Source: Juglans regia
Lineage: Eukaryota; Streptophyta; Magnoliopsida; Fagales; Juglandaceae
Length of the DNA stretch: 64,000 bases
NCBI RefSeq assembly: GCF_001411555.2
Contig: NC_049902.1
Location: 15,464,741 to 15,528,740, forward strand
Direction of reading: 5' to 3'
Positions 11,384-22,942 of the stretch are shown here, one piece after another; positions within the stretch are counted from its first letter, which is position 1, and the number at the start of each line of letters is the position of its first letter. The translations under genes and the position numbers were made by a program. The notes beneath the pieces were generated by a model that ran no database searches, was not told where the DNA came from, and worked only from the letters and a program-made list of their open reading frames with translations.

Positions 11384-12480
11384 ATGGCACTTAAAAGAAG
11401 GGAAAGGAACCCCGAAAGATCCAATACTCGTCATGAGCAGGATCCTTGTTTGGATGGAGGATGCGATTTGGTAGACGCAATTTGTTAGATGAGGGAGACC
11501 AAGAAGCAGCAACAGGAGTTAATTTTGAGACGGAACCCTCAAGTTGAGAGGCAGGAGAATCGAAGTTGTTCGTATGAGAAATTCTTGATTTACCGATACC
11601 CTAGTTTTATAGGTGTCAAGGGACCCCTAAAAGCCAATGAATGGCTACTAGATCTCGACATGACCTTCGAGATCAGCGGCTGTACGAAAGAGCATAGAGT
11701 ACAGTATGCAAGGCATCTGCTTCAAGGAGAAGCTGGCATTTGGTGGGTCACCTAGAGGTAATTTACTGGTAAGGGAATTGGGTCATATCACTACTTTGAC
11801 TTGGGATAGGTTCAAAGAGGAGGCCCAAGAGTTTGCCACTTTGGTACAAGGGAATCTCATTGTCGAACAATATGCTACACAATTTATGGAATTAGGAAGG
11901 TTTGCTACCCACTTAATTGCTACAGAAAAGAGGCAGGCCCTGAAATTTCAAGGAGGACTACAACCCTGAATTCGTAGTTACGTGGTCAGATTTTGTATCA
12001 ATAATTTTCAAGAATCAGTTAACGTGGATGTGATAACTGAAGCAGAATAGCGAAACGTGGTAGCTCAGATTAACTTAAAATGAAAAAGGGTTTCTTCTTC
12101 CTTTGCAGTAGGAAATAATGCTAAGAGAAAGATTATTCAAAGTACCAACAAGGGCAAAGGTGTTATGATGGCCCCACCTACCACTTGTAAGAAATGTTGA
12201 AGAAATCATGGTGGAGAATGTTGAGTTAGATTAGGAGTGTGTTACCGATGTGGTCAATCCGAGTATATGATATGTGAATGCCCTCATAGTAGGCAAGGTG
12301 GAAACGCTCCTGGCAATCGGCCCAATCACAGGCCACCTATCCAAGCCCGTGTGTACGCTCTCACCCTGAAGAGATTAACGAGGAAATCCCCGATGATGAA
12401 GAAACAAGAGTCATCATTGGTATTTTTCTTTAAGTGCCCCTCTTTAATAAGTAGTTTACTTGTTATAACTACTAAGTAGT
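11384..12480 (+). pseudogene. Ty3/gypsy gag, frameshifted
   Basis: Opens at ATG 11384 (MALKRRERNPE). It continues through blocks KANEWLLDLDMTFEISGCT, HRVQYARHLLQGEAGIWW, LTWDRFKEEAQEF and LGRFATHLI (retrotransposon gag core), to a zinc knuckle region near 12240 reading CYRCGQSEYMICECP. The usual Gly-His of the CCHC knuckle is replaced (QSEYM instead of xxGHxxxxC), so the His ligand appears lost. At least five stops or frameshifts interrupt it (for example near 11488, 11755, 11968, 12050 and 12199). It is followed directly by the protease and pol of the same element. Confidence 0.85.
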
Positions 12481-12489
12481 TGGTACTGA

Positions 12490-13194
12490 TTACGCATTAG
12501 GTAAAGTAGGGCTATACGAGTATACGATCTGCGCTTTGTTTGACTTCGGTGCTACGAGGTCTTTTGTGTCGCGGCGTTTGCACGCACATGTAACCTGCTG
12601 ACTTAGATGTTACCTCAAGCTATGGTAGAGTCATTTCCCGATGGATGCTCGATCACATGTAATCGCGTAATGAGAAGCTGCCAGCTAAACTTAGGAGTAC
12701 TAATGGAAGCTGACTTAATTGTCTTCGACTTATTAGGATTCGACGTTATCGTAAGAATGGACTGGTTGTCCAAGCATTTCGCTAGGATAGATTGTAGAAA
12801 TAAGGAGATCATCTTTGAATCACCTGTAGATGGGCAAATCCATTATACAGGAGGGTTAGTGACAACTACCCCCTTGTTGATTTCGACTTTACAAGCAAGA
12901 AAGTGCATCATGGATGGAGCCACAACTTATTTAGCTTTCATACTAGAAGAAAGTAGCAATAGTAAGGAGATTCGAGTGATACTTGTAGATGAGGAATATC
13001 CGGAGGTCTTCAAGAATGATTTACCTAGATTACCCCCCAATAGAGAGATAGAATTCATTATAGAATTTGAACCTACTACTGCCCCTGTCCTTAAGGCACC
13101 TTATCGTATGGCCCCTTTAGAACTAAAGGAGCTAAAGGAAAAAATAGAAGAATTATTGGAAAAGGGATTCATTTGGCCTAGTTCATCACCTTGA
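12490..13194 (+). pseudogene. Gypsy aspartic protease and start of reverse transcriptase
   Basis: At about 12533 the frame reads ALFDFGATRSFVS. The family motif is DTGA or DSGA, and here the second residue is Phe, so the active site is probably dead. From 12607 an open frame of 195 residues covers the rest of the protease (ADLIVFDLLGFDVIVRMDWL) and the N-terminal RT linker (PEVFKNDLPRLPPNREIEF, KAPYRMAPLELKELKEKIEE, LEKGFIWPSSSP). It then hits a TGA at about 13193 where the family continues with [17 protein letters not shown] copies the element RNA, and the domain order matches plant Ty3/gypsy chromoviruses. Confidence 0.85.
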
Positions 13195-14411
13195 GATGCG
13201 CCAATTCTATTTGTAAAGAAGAAGGATGGGTCTTTAAGGATTTGCATTGATTATAGGGAATTAAACAAAGTAACGATCAAGATCAAGTACCTATTACCAC
13301 GTATCGATGACCTATTAGATCAATTGCAAGGAGCATCAATGTTCTCAAAGATAGACTTAAGGTCTGAATATCATCAGCTCAAGTCCGTTTGGCTTTGGAA
13401 AGGCTAAAAGAACATAGGTTGTATACCAAATTTAGTAAGTGTGAATTTTGGCTTAAGAATGTGAAATTTTTAGGGCACGTAATCTCAAGTCAAGGAGTAT
13501 CAGTTCACCCAAGCAAGGTCGAAGCTATAGTAGATTGGAAGTGCCCGACTAGTGTGCTCGAGATCCAAAGTTTCCTAGGATTAGTTGGCTACTATTGATG
13601 TTTCATGAAGGGATTCTCCAAGCTATCAAGACCCTTTACTGCCCTAACCAAGAAAAATGCTAAGTATAGTTGGACAAAGAAGTGGGAGCGGAGTTTCTTG
13701 GAACTCAAGGAAAGACTCACAACCGCACTAGTATTAGCTTTACCTGAACCCCATAGGCCTTACCTTGTATTTAGCGATGCGTTCAAATCAGGACTCAAAT
13801 GCATAATTATGCAAGATGAGTGAGTTATCGCCTACGCCTCATGACAACTAAAGAATCACGAACAAAATTACCCCACTCATGACTTGGAGCTAGCCGTCGT
13901 AGTTTTCGCTTTGAAAATTTGGAGGCACTACTTGAATAGTACAACCTACGAGATCTACACGGATCACAAGAGCCTCAAATACTTGCTTAGTCAGCAGAAT
14001 TTAAATATCAGGCAAAGAAGGTGGTTGGAAACAATTAGCACGTGTGAAATCAAGTATCACCCCGGTAAGGCTAACGTAGTAGCTGATGCGTTAAGTCAGA
14101 AGTCGCAAAGTGACAATCCCGATTTGGAAGAAGGGTCACTTATGCACAACATGATGAACTTGCTGATTAAGGATCTTCATCCAGACGCATCTATCGCCGA
14201 GGTACAAGAAATTGTACTTGTTATGTGGAACGAAGCAAAGAAGCGGCATATGGAAGATTCCAAATGGGCAAAAGTTAGGCTGAAAGTAGAAAGGAATGAA
14301 GGGCTAGAAGGATTTACCCTTAGGAATGATGGGTTGTTGTATTACCAAAACCGGAAGTTAATTCCAGCAGATCTAGAGATCAAGGATAAAATACTAAGAG
14401 AAGCACATTAG
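13195..14411 (+). pseudogene. Gypsy reverse transcriptase / RNase H with RT palm deletion
   Basis: After the TGA, the RT fingers/palm are clear: [52 protein letters not shown]. At about 13383 the sequence jumps directly to [20 protein letters not shown]. Roughly 80-90 codons that should include the catalytic YVDD box are missing. The thumb (VKFLGHVISSQGVSVHP, FLGLVGYY) and RNase H follow ([59 protein letters not shown]) with stops at about 13598 and 13823. The long frame 13884-14411 also holds the linker to integrase. Confidence 0.9.
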
Positions 14412-15620
14412 ACCCCATACACGGCTCATCTAGGAAGCATAAGGATGTATCGGGATTTAAAATAACACTTTTGGTGGGAAGGCTTACAGAAAGATGTAGC
14501 GAAGCATGTTAATAAATGCTCTGTTTGTAGAACAATTAAGGCTGAGTGTCAACGACCTGCTGGAGAGTTGCAGCCACTCCCAATCCCAGAATAGAAATGG
14601 GAAGATATATCTATAGACTTTGTAGTCGGATTTCCAAGGACCTCGGCAGGAAATAATTCTATTTGGGTTATAGTCGATCACCTAACTAGAGTGCTCATTT
14701 TCTGCCAATAAAGAATACCGACACGTTAGACCGACTAACTCGATTGTTTGTATAAAAAATAGTGCGACTACATGGAGTTCCAAAAACGATTGTATCATAT
14801 AGGGATACGCGTTTCACCTCTCGTTTCTGGCAAGGCCTTCAAGACACTCTAGACACTAAGTTAAAATTTAGTAGTGCCGACAATTCAGACATTGGAAGAC
14901 ATGCTAAGGGCATGTGTATTACAAGGAAGGGGCAATTGGGAAAAGCTCTTGCCATTGATTGAGTTTGCATACAATAACAACTTTCAGCCTACCAATCAGA
15001 TGGCGCCTTACGAAGCTTTATACAGAAGTAAATGCATATCTCCTTTATACTAGGATGAAGTAGGAGAAGGAAAAATTCTTGGTGTTGATATTCTTCAGGA
15101 AATGAAGGATCAAATCCAGTTAATAAAGGAAAGGATGAAGGCTACCCAAGATAGACAGAAGACCTATACCGAAAGTTGAAGAACAAACCTCGAGTTTGAA
15201 GTTGGCAATTGGGTTTATCTTTTAAAGTATCACCCATGAAATAAGTTTTCAGTTTGGGAAGAAGAGGAAGTTAAGTCCAAGATACGTAGGACCCTATGAG
15301 ATACTGGAAAAAGTAGGAGCAGTCGCTCGTAGACTGGATCTTCCCATTGAATTCCAAGGAATTCACAACGTTTCCACGTATCTTTCCTCAAGAAGAGCTT
15401 TGAGAAACATATACCAATAATTGTAGATACGAGGGACATTTCGCTCCAACTCGACCAAACTTATGAAGAAATTCCTATTCAGATCATAAATTGGAAGGAT
15501 AAGGAATTTCATAATCGAAAAATTCCCCTGGTTAAGGTTTATGGCGGAATCACGATGTCGAAGAAGCTACTTGGGAGAAGGAAGTTGATATGAGAAACAA
15601 ATACCCTTATTTGTTTGGCT
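14412..15620 (+). pseudogene. Gypsy integrase and chromodomain-like C-terminus, degenerate
   Basis: The zinc-binding HHCC region is visible (TAHLG, then KHVNKCSVCRTIKAECQ), followed by the core: WEDISIDFVVGFPRTSAGNN with the first Asp, and [20 protein letters not shown] with the second Asp. The block that should read like FHPQTDGQSER with the catalytic Glu is deleted: FSSA near 14870 runs almost straight into [12 protein letters not shown]. Then come [22 protein letters not shown], and at the end IINWKDKEFHNRKIPLVKV before a frameshift, a C-terminal block typical of Tekay/Del-like chromoviruses. Many stops. Not functional. Confidence 0.85.
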
Positions 15621-16440
15621 TGTGAACTTACATGGCATCATCCCACATCAAGGCATCCGCATCCATTCATGCACGCATGGCATCCATTCCATTTCCATCC
15701 TATGACCTACAACTTCTCTCATCAATTACAGTTACGACATGGCCAAAACCGACAGAGTTGCACAACGAGGATATTCAACCCCTAGTCGACTTCAGAGACT
15801 TATGGTTGAGAGGAGACGTAGATGGCTTGAGCATATAAGGGAGACTCTGGAGAATTGGAGTACCATAGGACTCACATCCTTGACCACGACGGGACGGGTA
15901 ACAATACGATGAAAGCCCTACTGCACGAGGAGAGTCAACCTCTTGATCCTATTAGGTGGATGGATGAGTCTACAGTATCATGGTTTAGATGACATAATAG
16001 GATTACCCCTCTAGCTATACTTGATCAGCCAGAGTCGAGCCGAGTTGCTGAGCAGCGCCAGACTGAGTAGGAGTCACCTATTCTTGACTCCCCACCTCTC
16101 GACTCATCAGACCTTTCTAACTCCTCGGTAAGTCTCATACGATTCTGTGAGGAGGGAGATCCTTGGCTGGAGAGTGATGAGATTAGGCAGTGGAGATTTC
16201 ATGAGGAGCATGTTAATGCTTTTTATGATTTTGATGACGATGAGTATTATTATCATTCTCAAGATGAGGTTTCTGATGAGGATCTCAACAGACCTCCATC
16301 GAGCCCCACATCATAGTACAGTTTGTGAGTCATACTTGACTTTGTGTTTGATGCATGTCTTGTTGCTAGGACCCCGATTTCGAAGACGGAATGTTGTTTT
16401 TTTGGGGGGGGCGGGGAGGGGGTGGGGTGGGGGCTATTTA
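15621..16440 (+). other. 3' region of the gypsy element with a G-rich run
   Basis: Follows the integrase C-terminus. A frame from about 16140 reads RFCEEGDPWLESDEIRQWRF and then an acidic Asp/Tyr-rich stretch, comparable to the acidic tail at 6921-7289. At 16402-16432 there is a nearly pure G tract (runs of 8, 4, 5, 4 and 5 G) that could be the element's polypurine tract and could form a G-quadruplex. No LTR start (TG) is recognisable directly after it. Confidence 0.4.
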
Positions 16441-17280
16441 TCCTTATAGATTAACTCTTAGATCAATACTAGAATTTAGAAGACTAGTTCATTAGAGTAG
16501 TCCACGACCCTAAGAACTTTAGAAATAATTAAATTAAGTTTAGAATCTTGGTTAAGAGCATTGATCGATCACCACACAAGTAGTGATCTTGAAACCATGT
16601 TTTAAGCTTGATTTTTATTCTTATCATTTCTCATCCTTTTGTTCTAAAATTTCCTTGTTTGGTTATCCATTTCTATTACTCTTAGATCATATTAGAATTT
16701 TAGATAAACCTTTACACATGTCATTTAGGGTAATGACATGTCAAACTCTAAAACCATACCAATCGGCACCCATGTGTACTTTTGTGTGCAATGGACTAAT
16801 GTGCCCCTAGCTCAAATATTTTTATACCATTTTTATCAAGGACATTTTTGTCATTGGCCCCTCAATTTATTCATGAAATTTCCTACCAAGCTTGATTTTC
16901 GACAAACCTTAGCTAAAACCCCAAATTTTGTCCAATCCGAAAATGCCCTTGAATTTTCAACCACCATTACTTCCAAGCCTTATTTTAACTTCTTGTTATG
17001 CTTCTGGAGTGGTTGGCCATCGTGCCCTTCAAGGTCTCATATTCCCACTGCTTCATGGTAAGGAGGTAAGTGGTTGGCTGTCGTATCCTCCCGTTGACCA
17101 TGAATTACGTGAGAAACTACTGACCTAGCTTATAAAAACTAGTGAAAGACCCGGTTCATAGACTCCCAAACCATCCTTTGGCTATACCTTTGAGGGTCAA
17201 AGGAAAGATGCGACATGCTATCTTTCTTGGGAACTCGTATAGGGTCACGTGGGACTTAAAAGTCTCTATAGGTGCGCAAC
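16441..17280. other. LTR-like, unclassified non-coding DNA
   Basis: AT-rich sequence following the G tract. It would be where the 3' LTR of the upstream element should lie, but I see no match to the 5' LTR segment at 10318-11245 and no terminal motifs. Short open frames here (for example 16738-17061) show nothing recognisable. Confidence 0.3.
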
Positions 17281-17880
17281 TTAATCCTTAGGCTCATTGT
17301 AGAGGTCCATTTTTGGAACCTTAAGTTTTGGGGAAAAATGGATCATCATTATCTTCCTGTTGTATGGCATATTTGTATTGTCAAGTAGGTTGTCCACTAT
17401 AGAGGGTGTTCCCACCCGCTTTGCCATCTCCTTGTAATTTTCCATCAAATTACTAAGGCTATCATGTATTCTCCTCTTCTCGTCTTGATCATTCTGACTT
17501 GGTCCCCATTCATTTTGAGACTCCTCATTCGAGCCAACTTCCTTCCATTCCAAACGCTATTTTAACTTCTTGTTCTGCTTCTTGAGTGCTTCCATGGCTA
17601 GGCTTATCCACTTAGCTTTTCTTCCATCTAAGAAAATCTCCTTTGTATCCCATTAGCCATATGTCCATCCATTACAACTACTTCTACATCACGAAACGTA
17701 TGAGAACATGTAGTTGCTTGTGCCTGAATATATTCCCAATGATATTTTTTTTTTTGTGTGTGCAGGAAAGTCCTTGAATTGAAGTTAATCCCATAGACGA
17801 CACCACTATTGAGAATTTTCTCAATAGTTCCAACAACGTCCTTTACATCCTCAATTTTATCTATAAAATAAATAAACAAC
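17281..17880 (-). pseudogene. Ty3/gypsy gag N-terminal remnant of another lineage
   Basis: On the minus strand the frame at 17553-17281 ends with HFSPKLKVPKMDLYNEPKD, resembling the start of Athila/Tat-type gag (a PxKFxxPxLExYDGTxDP motif). Upstream (17880-17628) a frame ending DGHMANGIQRRFS appears to be part of the same protein, separated by frameshifts. Its lineage differs from the chromovirus-like gag elsewhere in the window. No further domains are present before the kinase duplicate begins at about 18290. Confidence 0.5.
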
Positions 17881-18289
17881 CTCGGTTAGCACCTCAATTT
17901 TATCTCTGATGATTCAGTCAGTGAGAATCTTTGAATGAATATATAGATTGTATTGCGTACCTGGAAGAATATTTATAAGGTTTGGGTGCACTTTGTGAAG
18001 GAACTATCCCGTTTGAGCATGATACAATGGATGGTGGTGTCCTTCCAAGGCAGGTGTCTCTGCCGAAGATGTTTCGCCAGTGTGAGTCTCTCACGAGATA
18101 AACACTATAGTCTATTGGATAGAACTGTTTGTTGATCACTGCAACTCTAAGTGCGGCCACTTAGTCCCATCAAATGGTGCATTTTACCTAGTTTCAACCA
18201 TTCATCGCCTTCTCTTAAGTGGGCTTCTTGCACATACCTCTTTAGTAGTCTCACGACCTTTTCTCACCCCTAACACACACTTTTATCCA

Positions 18290-18698
18290 TATTCCCAACT
18301 AGTTTGTTTTTATTGAATATCTTTCACCAATTCTCCAATATAATTTAATCTTATTGGTTCACGATTGCATTTCTTTACCCTTTTTTTTTTTATATAGGAT
18401 TTGCATCACAATAATGGAAACACCAGTAAGTCCTATTTTCTCCAGTTTAATGTAATGAACTTTTGACGTTGTATCGCCTCTAGTTTTAGTTTTAATTAAT
18501 TCACAAAAGCTAGTCTAATATAAAAAAAAAGAACAGAAACAAACTATATAAATTGACTCTTGCTTTCTAAAGCCTCCCAAGTCCCACCCGCTAACCTCAC
18601 CCATTAATTAAGACATGATTTTATACCCACCCCAAAAGTATATGATATATATGGTTGCTTCATCTTTCTGGTCTTACTTCTCATGCTATCTATCTATC

Positions 18699-18737
<39 letters not shown>

Positions 18738-18855
18738 AATATATATATAGGATAATGGAAAATAAAACACACATGAGTTGGACTAGCCAATCTTTACATA
18801 GACAAAGTAGCATCAAACCTGTGAACATTGATACCATCTTTTAAGCTTGATCAGT
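18290..18855 (+). pseudogene. Partial duplicate of the CDC7-like kinase gene, left part
   Basis: Matches 49020-49440 of the kinase gene: the intron 9 sequence (CTCCAATATAATTTAATCTT), the 28-nt mini exon 10 at 18398-18425 with both splice sites kept (encoding DLHHNNGNT against DLHYKYGNT), and the start of intron 10. After a (TA)n run (about 18704-18750) it resumes at about 18781 with the coding end of the last exon (TSQSLHRQSSIKPVNI against [16 protein letters not shown]), with a stop at 18842. About 1.5 kb carrying exons 11-14 is missing. Because introns are retained, this is a DNA duplication and not a retrocopy. The CACTA transposon starts at 18856, within the former 3' end. Confidence 0.85.
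18704..18750. repeat. (TA)n microsatellite in the kinase duplicate
   Basis: Mostly pure TA dinucleotides, following TATC repeats. It sits exactly at the internal deletion point of the kinase duplicate, so it may mark the deletion junction. Confidence 0.8.
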
Positions 18856-18979
18856 CACTACAACAAAAATTAGTTTTTGTGACAGTTTGAAAATTGTGAC
18901 AGTGCCCAAATCATCACAAAAAAGTATTTTTTGAGACGATTTGTGGAAACCATCACTGAAGGCAGCTGAGAAATTGCAT

Positions 18980-19145
18980 TACATTCGAACGTATACATAT
19001 TCACCTTAGAATGTTCCCTAGACATTCAAACGTGGGGTGTTTCCCTGGACATTCGAATGTGGGGTCTATTTATGTGCGAACGTAAAAACTTTTGGTGCCA
19101 TCGTTTGAACGTTATTGATTCTCATGTGTAAACGTTAATTGATTT
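18980..19145. repeat. Left subterminal motif array of the CACTA element
   Basis: Repeated variants of TTCGAACGT and TTCGAATGT in both orientations, for example CATTCGAACGTATAC near 18983, CATTCAAACGTGGGG near 19023 and CATTCGAATGTGGGG near 19052. In characterised CACTA elements, subterminal repeats bind the TnpA-type protein. That role is inference here. Confidence 0.75.
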
Positions 19146-19321
19146 AATATTAAAATTGGATATTTCAAATTAAAAAAGATTAAGAATTGGAATGCAGTGA
19201 TTTAATATTAAAGTTGTATAAGCTAACATTAAAAAAGATTGAGAATTGAAATTCAAAAATAGTAGATATATTAAATAATAATATTGTTCATTACATATGA
19301 TAAAAATAAAGTACAAAATAC

Positions 19322-20480
19322 TCAAAACGTGTCGATTACATATTTATTAAAATCATCAGTCAATGCTTTGACCTTTGTGTTTAAGATATCTATCTGATGG
19401 AGAACATTGGTGACAAAATCTCCAACACTATGTTCTACAGACTTGATCTTTCGGTCGATGTGTGCAGTAATATCTGAGACCATCGCATCAACCCAAGCAA
19501 GCCGCGCATCTCCCATTGATGTACCCATCGGTGGCTGATTAGTACTCCTAACACAAGGCTCGGACTGGATCGGAGGAACAAGATCTAGTACAGGTCTAGC
19601 TGAAGTCAAGCATGCCCCTTCCCCTGTCCAATGCTCCAACAATGTGTGGTAATGTCAATGGGGCTCATCTGGTCTGTCTTCCACCATGGGTTGCACACTC
19701 CGGGCTATTAATAGCTTGGTAATGAGGACTCCATATGTGAGGTTTTCCATGGAGACGATGCTCGCCTCGTAACGAATTATCTCAAAAATATGAAGTGACA
19801 AGTCGATGGGGTCTCCACGTTCCACTTGTATAAGGAACTATGCACGTTTCAGGATAAATGTGGTCTTATGTCCCAATGGATCCATATTTGTTGCAACAAT
19901 AAGATGCAACATGCGGAAAAAGGAGTTTTACCTGGCTGAAGGAGTTCTTCCTATCGATCCGGTCTTGGTTAGTCCCAATGAGGATGTAGAAATTCTCATC
20001 TCGGTTGCCATCTTCCTCATCAGTATCCCCAACCTTCGACCGGTCAATTGGGCCAATAGATGATGCAGAAGTGACTACATTTGCATCTACTCGGGATCCA
20101 TCCATAGGCTAAGCATCTCTTTCTGTCTATATCTCAGCTACGCGACCGATCCCAAAAGCTCGGTGATGACTTCCGCCAAGACCTCGAACTAAACATCGTG
20201 TACTGTTACAGTGTGAGAGGATGCGTCCTTAGGCATGGAGCACATCTGCATATAAAATTCCTAAACCACTAAGGGGTATAAGATACCCCTCAATGTGCAG
20301 ATACTCATCCAACCTCTTGTAACGAACACGTCGTGAATGCTCTTCTGCTCCATATGAGTTCGTGAAAGTGGTTGATCATGACTTCTCGTTCAGACATCAC
20401 TGTTCAAGCCCTGATACGAGACATGTCCTCTATTGTTCCTTCCCTCCCCATTTTCCTAGTAGTCAGAAGATGAGCCATAT
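19322..20480 (-). pseudogene. CACTA-internal coding remnant (unknown protein)
   Basis: Minus-strand frames at 20105-19866 (MDGSRVDANVVTSASSIGPI and onward) and 19642-19322 appear to be parts of one interrupted protein. The last part ends in a helical, possibly coiled-coil stretch (IDRKIKSVEHSVGDFVTNVL, then HQIDILNTKVKALTDDFNKY) and a stop. Upstream on the minus strand (about 20480-20400) a frame begins MAHLLTTRKMGREGTIEDMS. I recognise no domain. Position inside a CACTA element suggests one of its accessory proteins. Internal stops make it a remnant. Confidence 0.4.
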
Positions 20481-20549
20481 CCTGAAACAAAAAAAAAATT
20501 GAGCAATATTAATATTATGAAGCATATTATGTATTATAATCTAAATTAT

Positions 20550-21620
20550 TTCAGGTACACGTTCGAATGTAAAATTTATTGTTAGGAGGATAAGCTTATA
20601 CATGTGAACGTTTAGGTTATTACGTTCGCACGTTAGATTATCTAGTATAAGCATTCGAACGTAATATGATAAATGTTTGAATGTGACGGCTCAAATACAC
20701 GTTGGAACGTATAAAGCATATCACGTTAATACATGAGGAAGCTGTTGAACGTATTTAATAATGCGTGCGAACGTACATAACTATTAGTTCGAACGTATAT
20801 TTGGTTATGGCAACTGAAGGTTTTACATTCGCACGAATTACAAATAACGTTCACACGTAATATTAATGTTCGCACGTATCTGCCGCTCAAGAAGATGAAC
20901 GATCATACGTGAGAATGTTACAAACGTACATTCGCATGTACAATTTAAATTTGCATGCATACTAAATACTTTCACACGTACTGTAGAACTTTCGAATGTT
21001 ATATAATTAATGTGCGAATGTGTATGTCGTCTTCCTCGTTTGGAAGATATAATGTTCGAATGTTATATCGTAAGGTTCAAACGTTATGATATAGAAATGG
21101 GTGAATCGACTCAGTCATTTCTGTGTACGTCAAACACAATGAAATTGACCAAATGCCACCTTAGAAATAAAGTATAAACTTCAAGAAAGCTTTATGTGGT
21201 GGCCGTTTGGCCATTGGCAATCCATGGTGGCCGAAAAATGAATATGAAGGTTTGGCCACCAATAGGTTTTGGGAACCACCGAAACCTCCATTAAACATCC
21301 AAAAAAATGTACCCAAAGGTTAAAGATGGATGCCTACCTCTTTTGTGATGGTTGCGGTGGTATGTGATAGAGCCTACAGATTGAGTTTTGAGGGAAATGT
21401 GAGTTGTGTTGTTTCGCGTTCGGACTTGAAATTTTATACACTTAACGTTTGAACATTTAATAGTTAACATGCGAACTTCAATTGATGAGAGAAAAGACAT
21501 CCGAATGTTTCAATTATAATGTCCGAACATTTAATTACTTAATTTCCGTTACATGCAAACGTTATGTTAGTACGTGTGAACGCTTTTACTCAATGCAGAC
21601 ATCATGTTGGTACATTTGAA
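20550..21620. repeat. Internal array of TTCGAACGT-like motifs
   Basis: Dozens of degenerate copies such as GTTCGAACGTATATT, ACGTTCGCACGTT, CATTCGAACGTAATA and GTTCACACGTAAT at irregular spacings on both strands. The same motif occurs in the terminal regions of the CACTA element. Its spread 1.7-2.8 kb from the left end is wider than usual for subterminal repeats and may mean the element contains a second, nested or rearranged CACTA end. Confidence 0.7.
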
Positions 21621-21690
21621 CGTCTCTAGAATAAATTTTTTATAATTCATACTAAATAATATGTTGTATATACACTATACTTATGTTCTA

Positions 21691-22160
21691 TGCACTAGTA
21701 TATATACTATATATATTAATCTAGTGTTGTTAATTAGTTCAATAAAATGTAATTAACAACTAATTTTGTTATCTAGCATATTATAAGCTAATAATATAAG
21801 TTAAACTAATAACACTATGCTAGTATATAAGTTATACTAGTACATGGTGCACTATTATAGTATATATACAATATATATTAATCTAATGTTGTTAATTAAT
21901 TTAATTAAGTCTAATTAACATGTTGTCTAGCATATTATAAGCTAATAATATATGTTATACTAATACCATTATGTACTAGTATAACTTATATATTAGTACA
22001 TAGTGCACTAGTATAGTATATATATTATATATACTAGTCTAGTGTTGTTATAATTAATAACATTCTTATTAATACTTAATGTTATGCCCTAACATATTAT
22101 AAGCGAATAATATATAAATATATAAATCACTATGGTTATATAAACCACTATTGTTTAAAA
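21691..22160. repeat. About 156-bp tandem repeat, three units, AT-rich
   Basis: The motif TGCACTA (or TGCACTAT) followed by TAGTATATAT-like sequence and then the TCTAGTGTTGTTAAT block starts at 21691, 21848 and 22004, giving unit lengths of 157 and 156 bp. Each unit also contains CTAGCATATTATAAGC or a close variant. It lies inside the CACTA element. Without coding potential. Confidence 0.8.
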
Positions 22161-22499
22161 AATATATAAATATGCAAATTACGTTCGAACAATACAAATC
22201 TACATTCGAACGTTTTGTATTGACATGCGAACATGTATTTACACGTGCGAAAGTCTTGAAAAATTAGGCAGTATCTTTTCCTGTGCTATTTGTAAGAGAA
22301 ATTGATGAGTGGATGATAGTGCAATAGTACTTCCTCCTATATTGGCATAGTAGTCTGAGCTTATGCTCCATTTTATGTGCGCTCGTGGCGAGATGTTCTG
22401 AATGAGATTAAGGAGCAAATTCGAAGTCGTGTGCTGGTGAGTTTACTTTGAGAGTACATTTTTTCACCTAGATTAGTATAGTATATTTTTGACCTAATT

Positions 22500-22942
22500 C
22501 ACTTATTAGGATGATTTCGACGTTGACTTTGGCCGTAGTGAAGATTTGAGAATTGTGAATGAGTTTATGGCTACAATATTCCAACATATTCACGCAAGTG
22601 CTTGGGCCGCAGTCTAGTAAGGCAAGAGGTTTGGGACGATCTTTCAAGCATAGATGTTCATCCTCCTCAACCTTATCGACTTCACAAATTAATAATCTTA
22701 CCAAAGATTTAGAAGTTGCACGGTGCGAGAATGAGTATATGAGGTCGAGACAATAAGAGTTAGAGTCTCTCTTAGAGCGACAGTCTCATTTAGAGACGCA
22801 TTTGTAGGACCAACAAAGAGACCAGGAGGAAAGAATAGGCAGTGAAGTCCAAAAGTAAGTGCAATGGGAGATGATGGTGCAAATGGAGCGTGTTATGTCG
22901 TTGCAACAGAATCGCGGTGGGCGAGGAAAGAAGAAAAAATGA
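22500..22942 (+). pseudogene. CACTA second-ORF-like protein, coiled-coil C-terminus
   Basis: Reading through stops gives an Arg/Ser-rich stretch (KARGLGRSFKHRCSSSSTLS) and then heptad-type helical sequence (NNLTKDLEVARCENEYMRSR, ELESLLERQSHLETHL, DQQRDQEERIGSEVQK). It ends RVMSLQQNRGGRGKKKK before TGA at 22940. A Ser-rich linker, a long coiled coil and a basic tail is the layout of plant En/Spm 'Ptta' transposon proteins. At least three internal stops. Position, close to the LTR insert, supports it as part of the CACTA element. Domain-level assignment is tentative. Confidence 0.5.

Noticed and set aside
17918..18160. 80-codon minus-strand frame as a kinase-related exon
   Set aside because: No similarity to any kinase exon of the gene; it lies outside the duplicated block.
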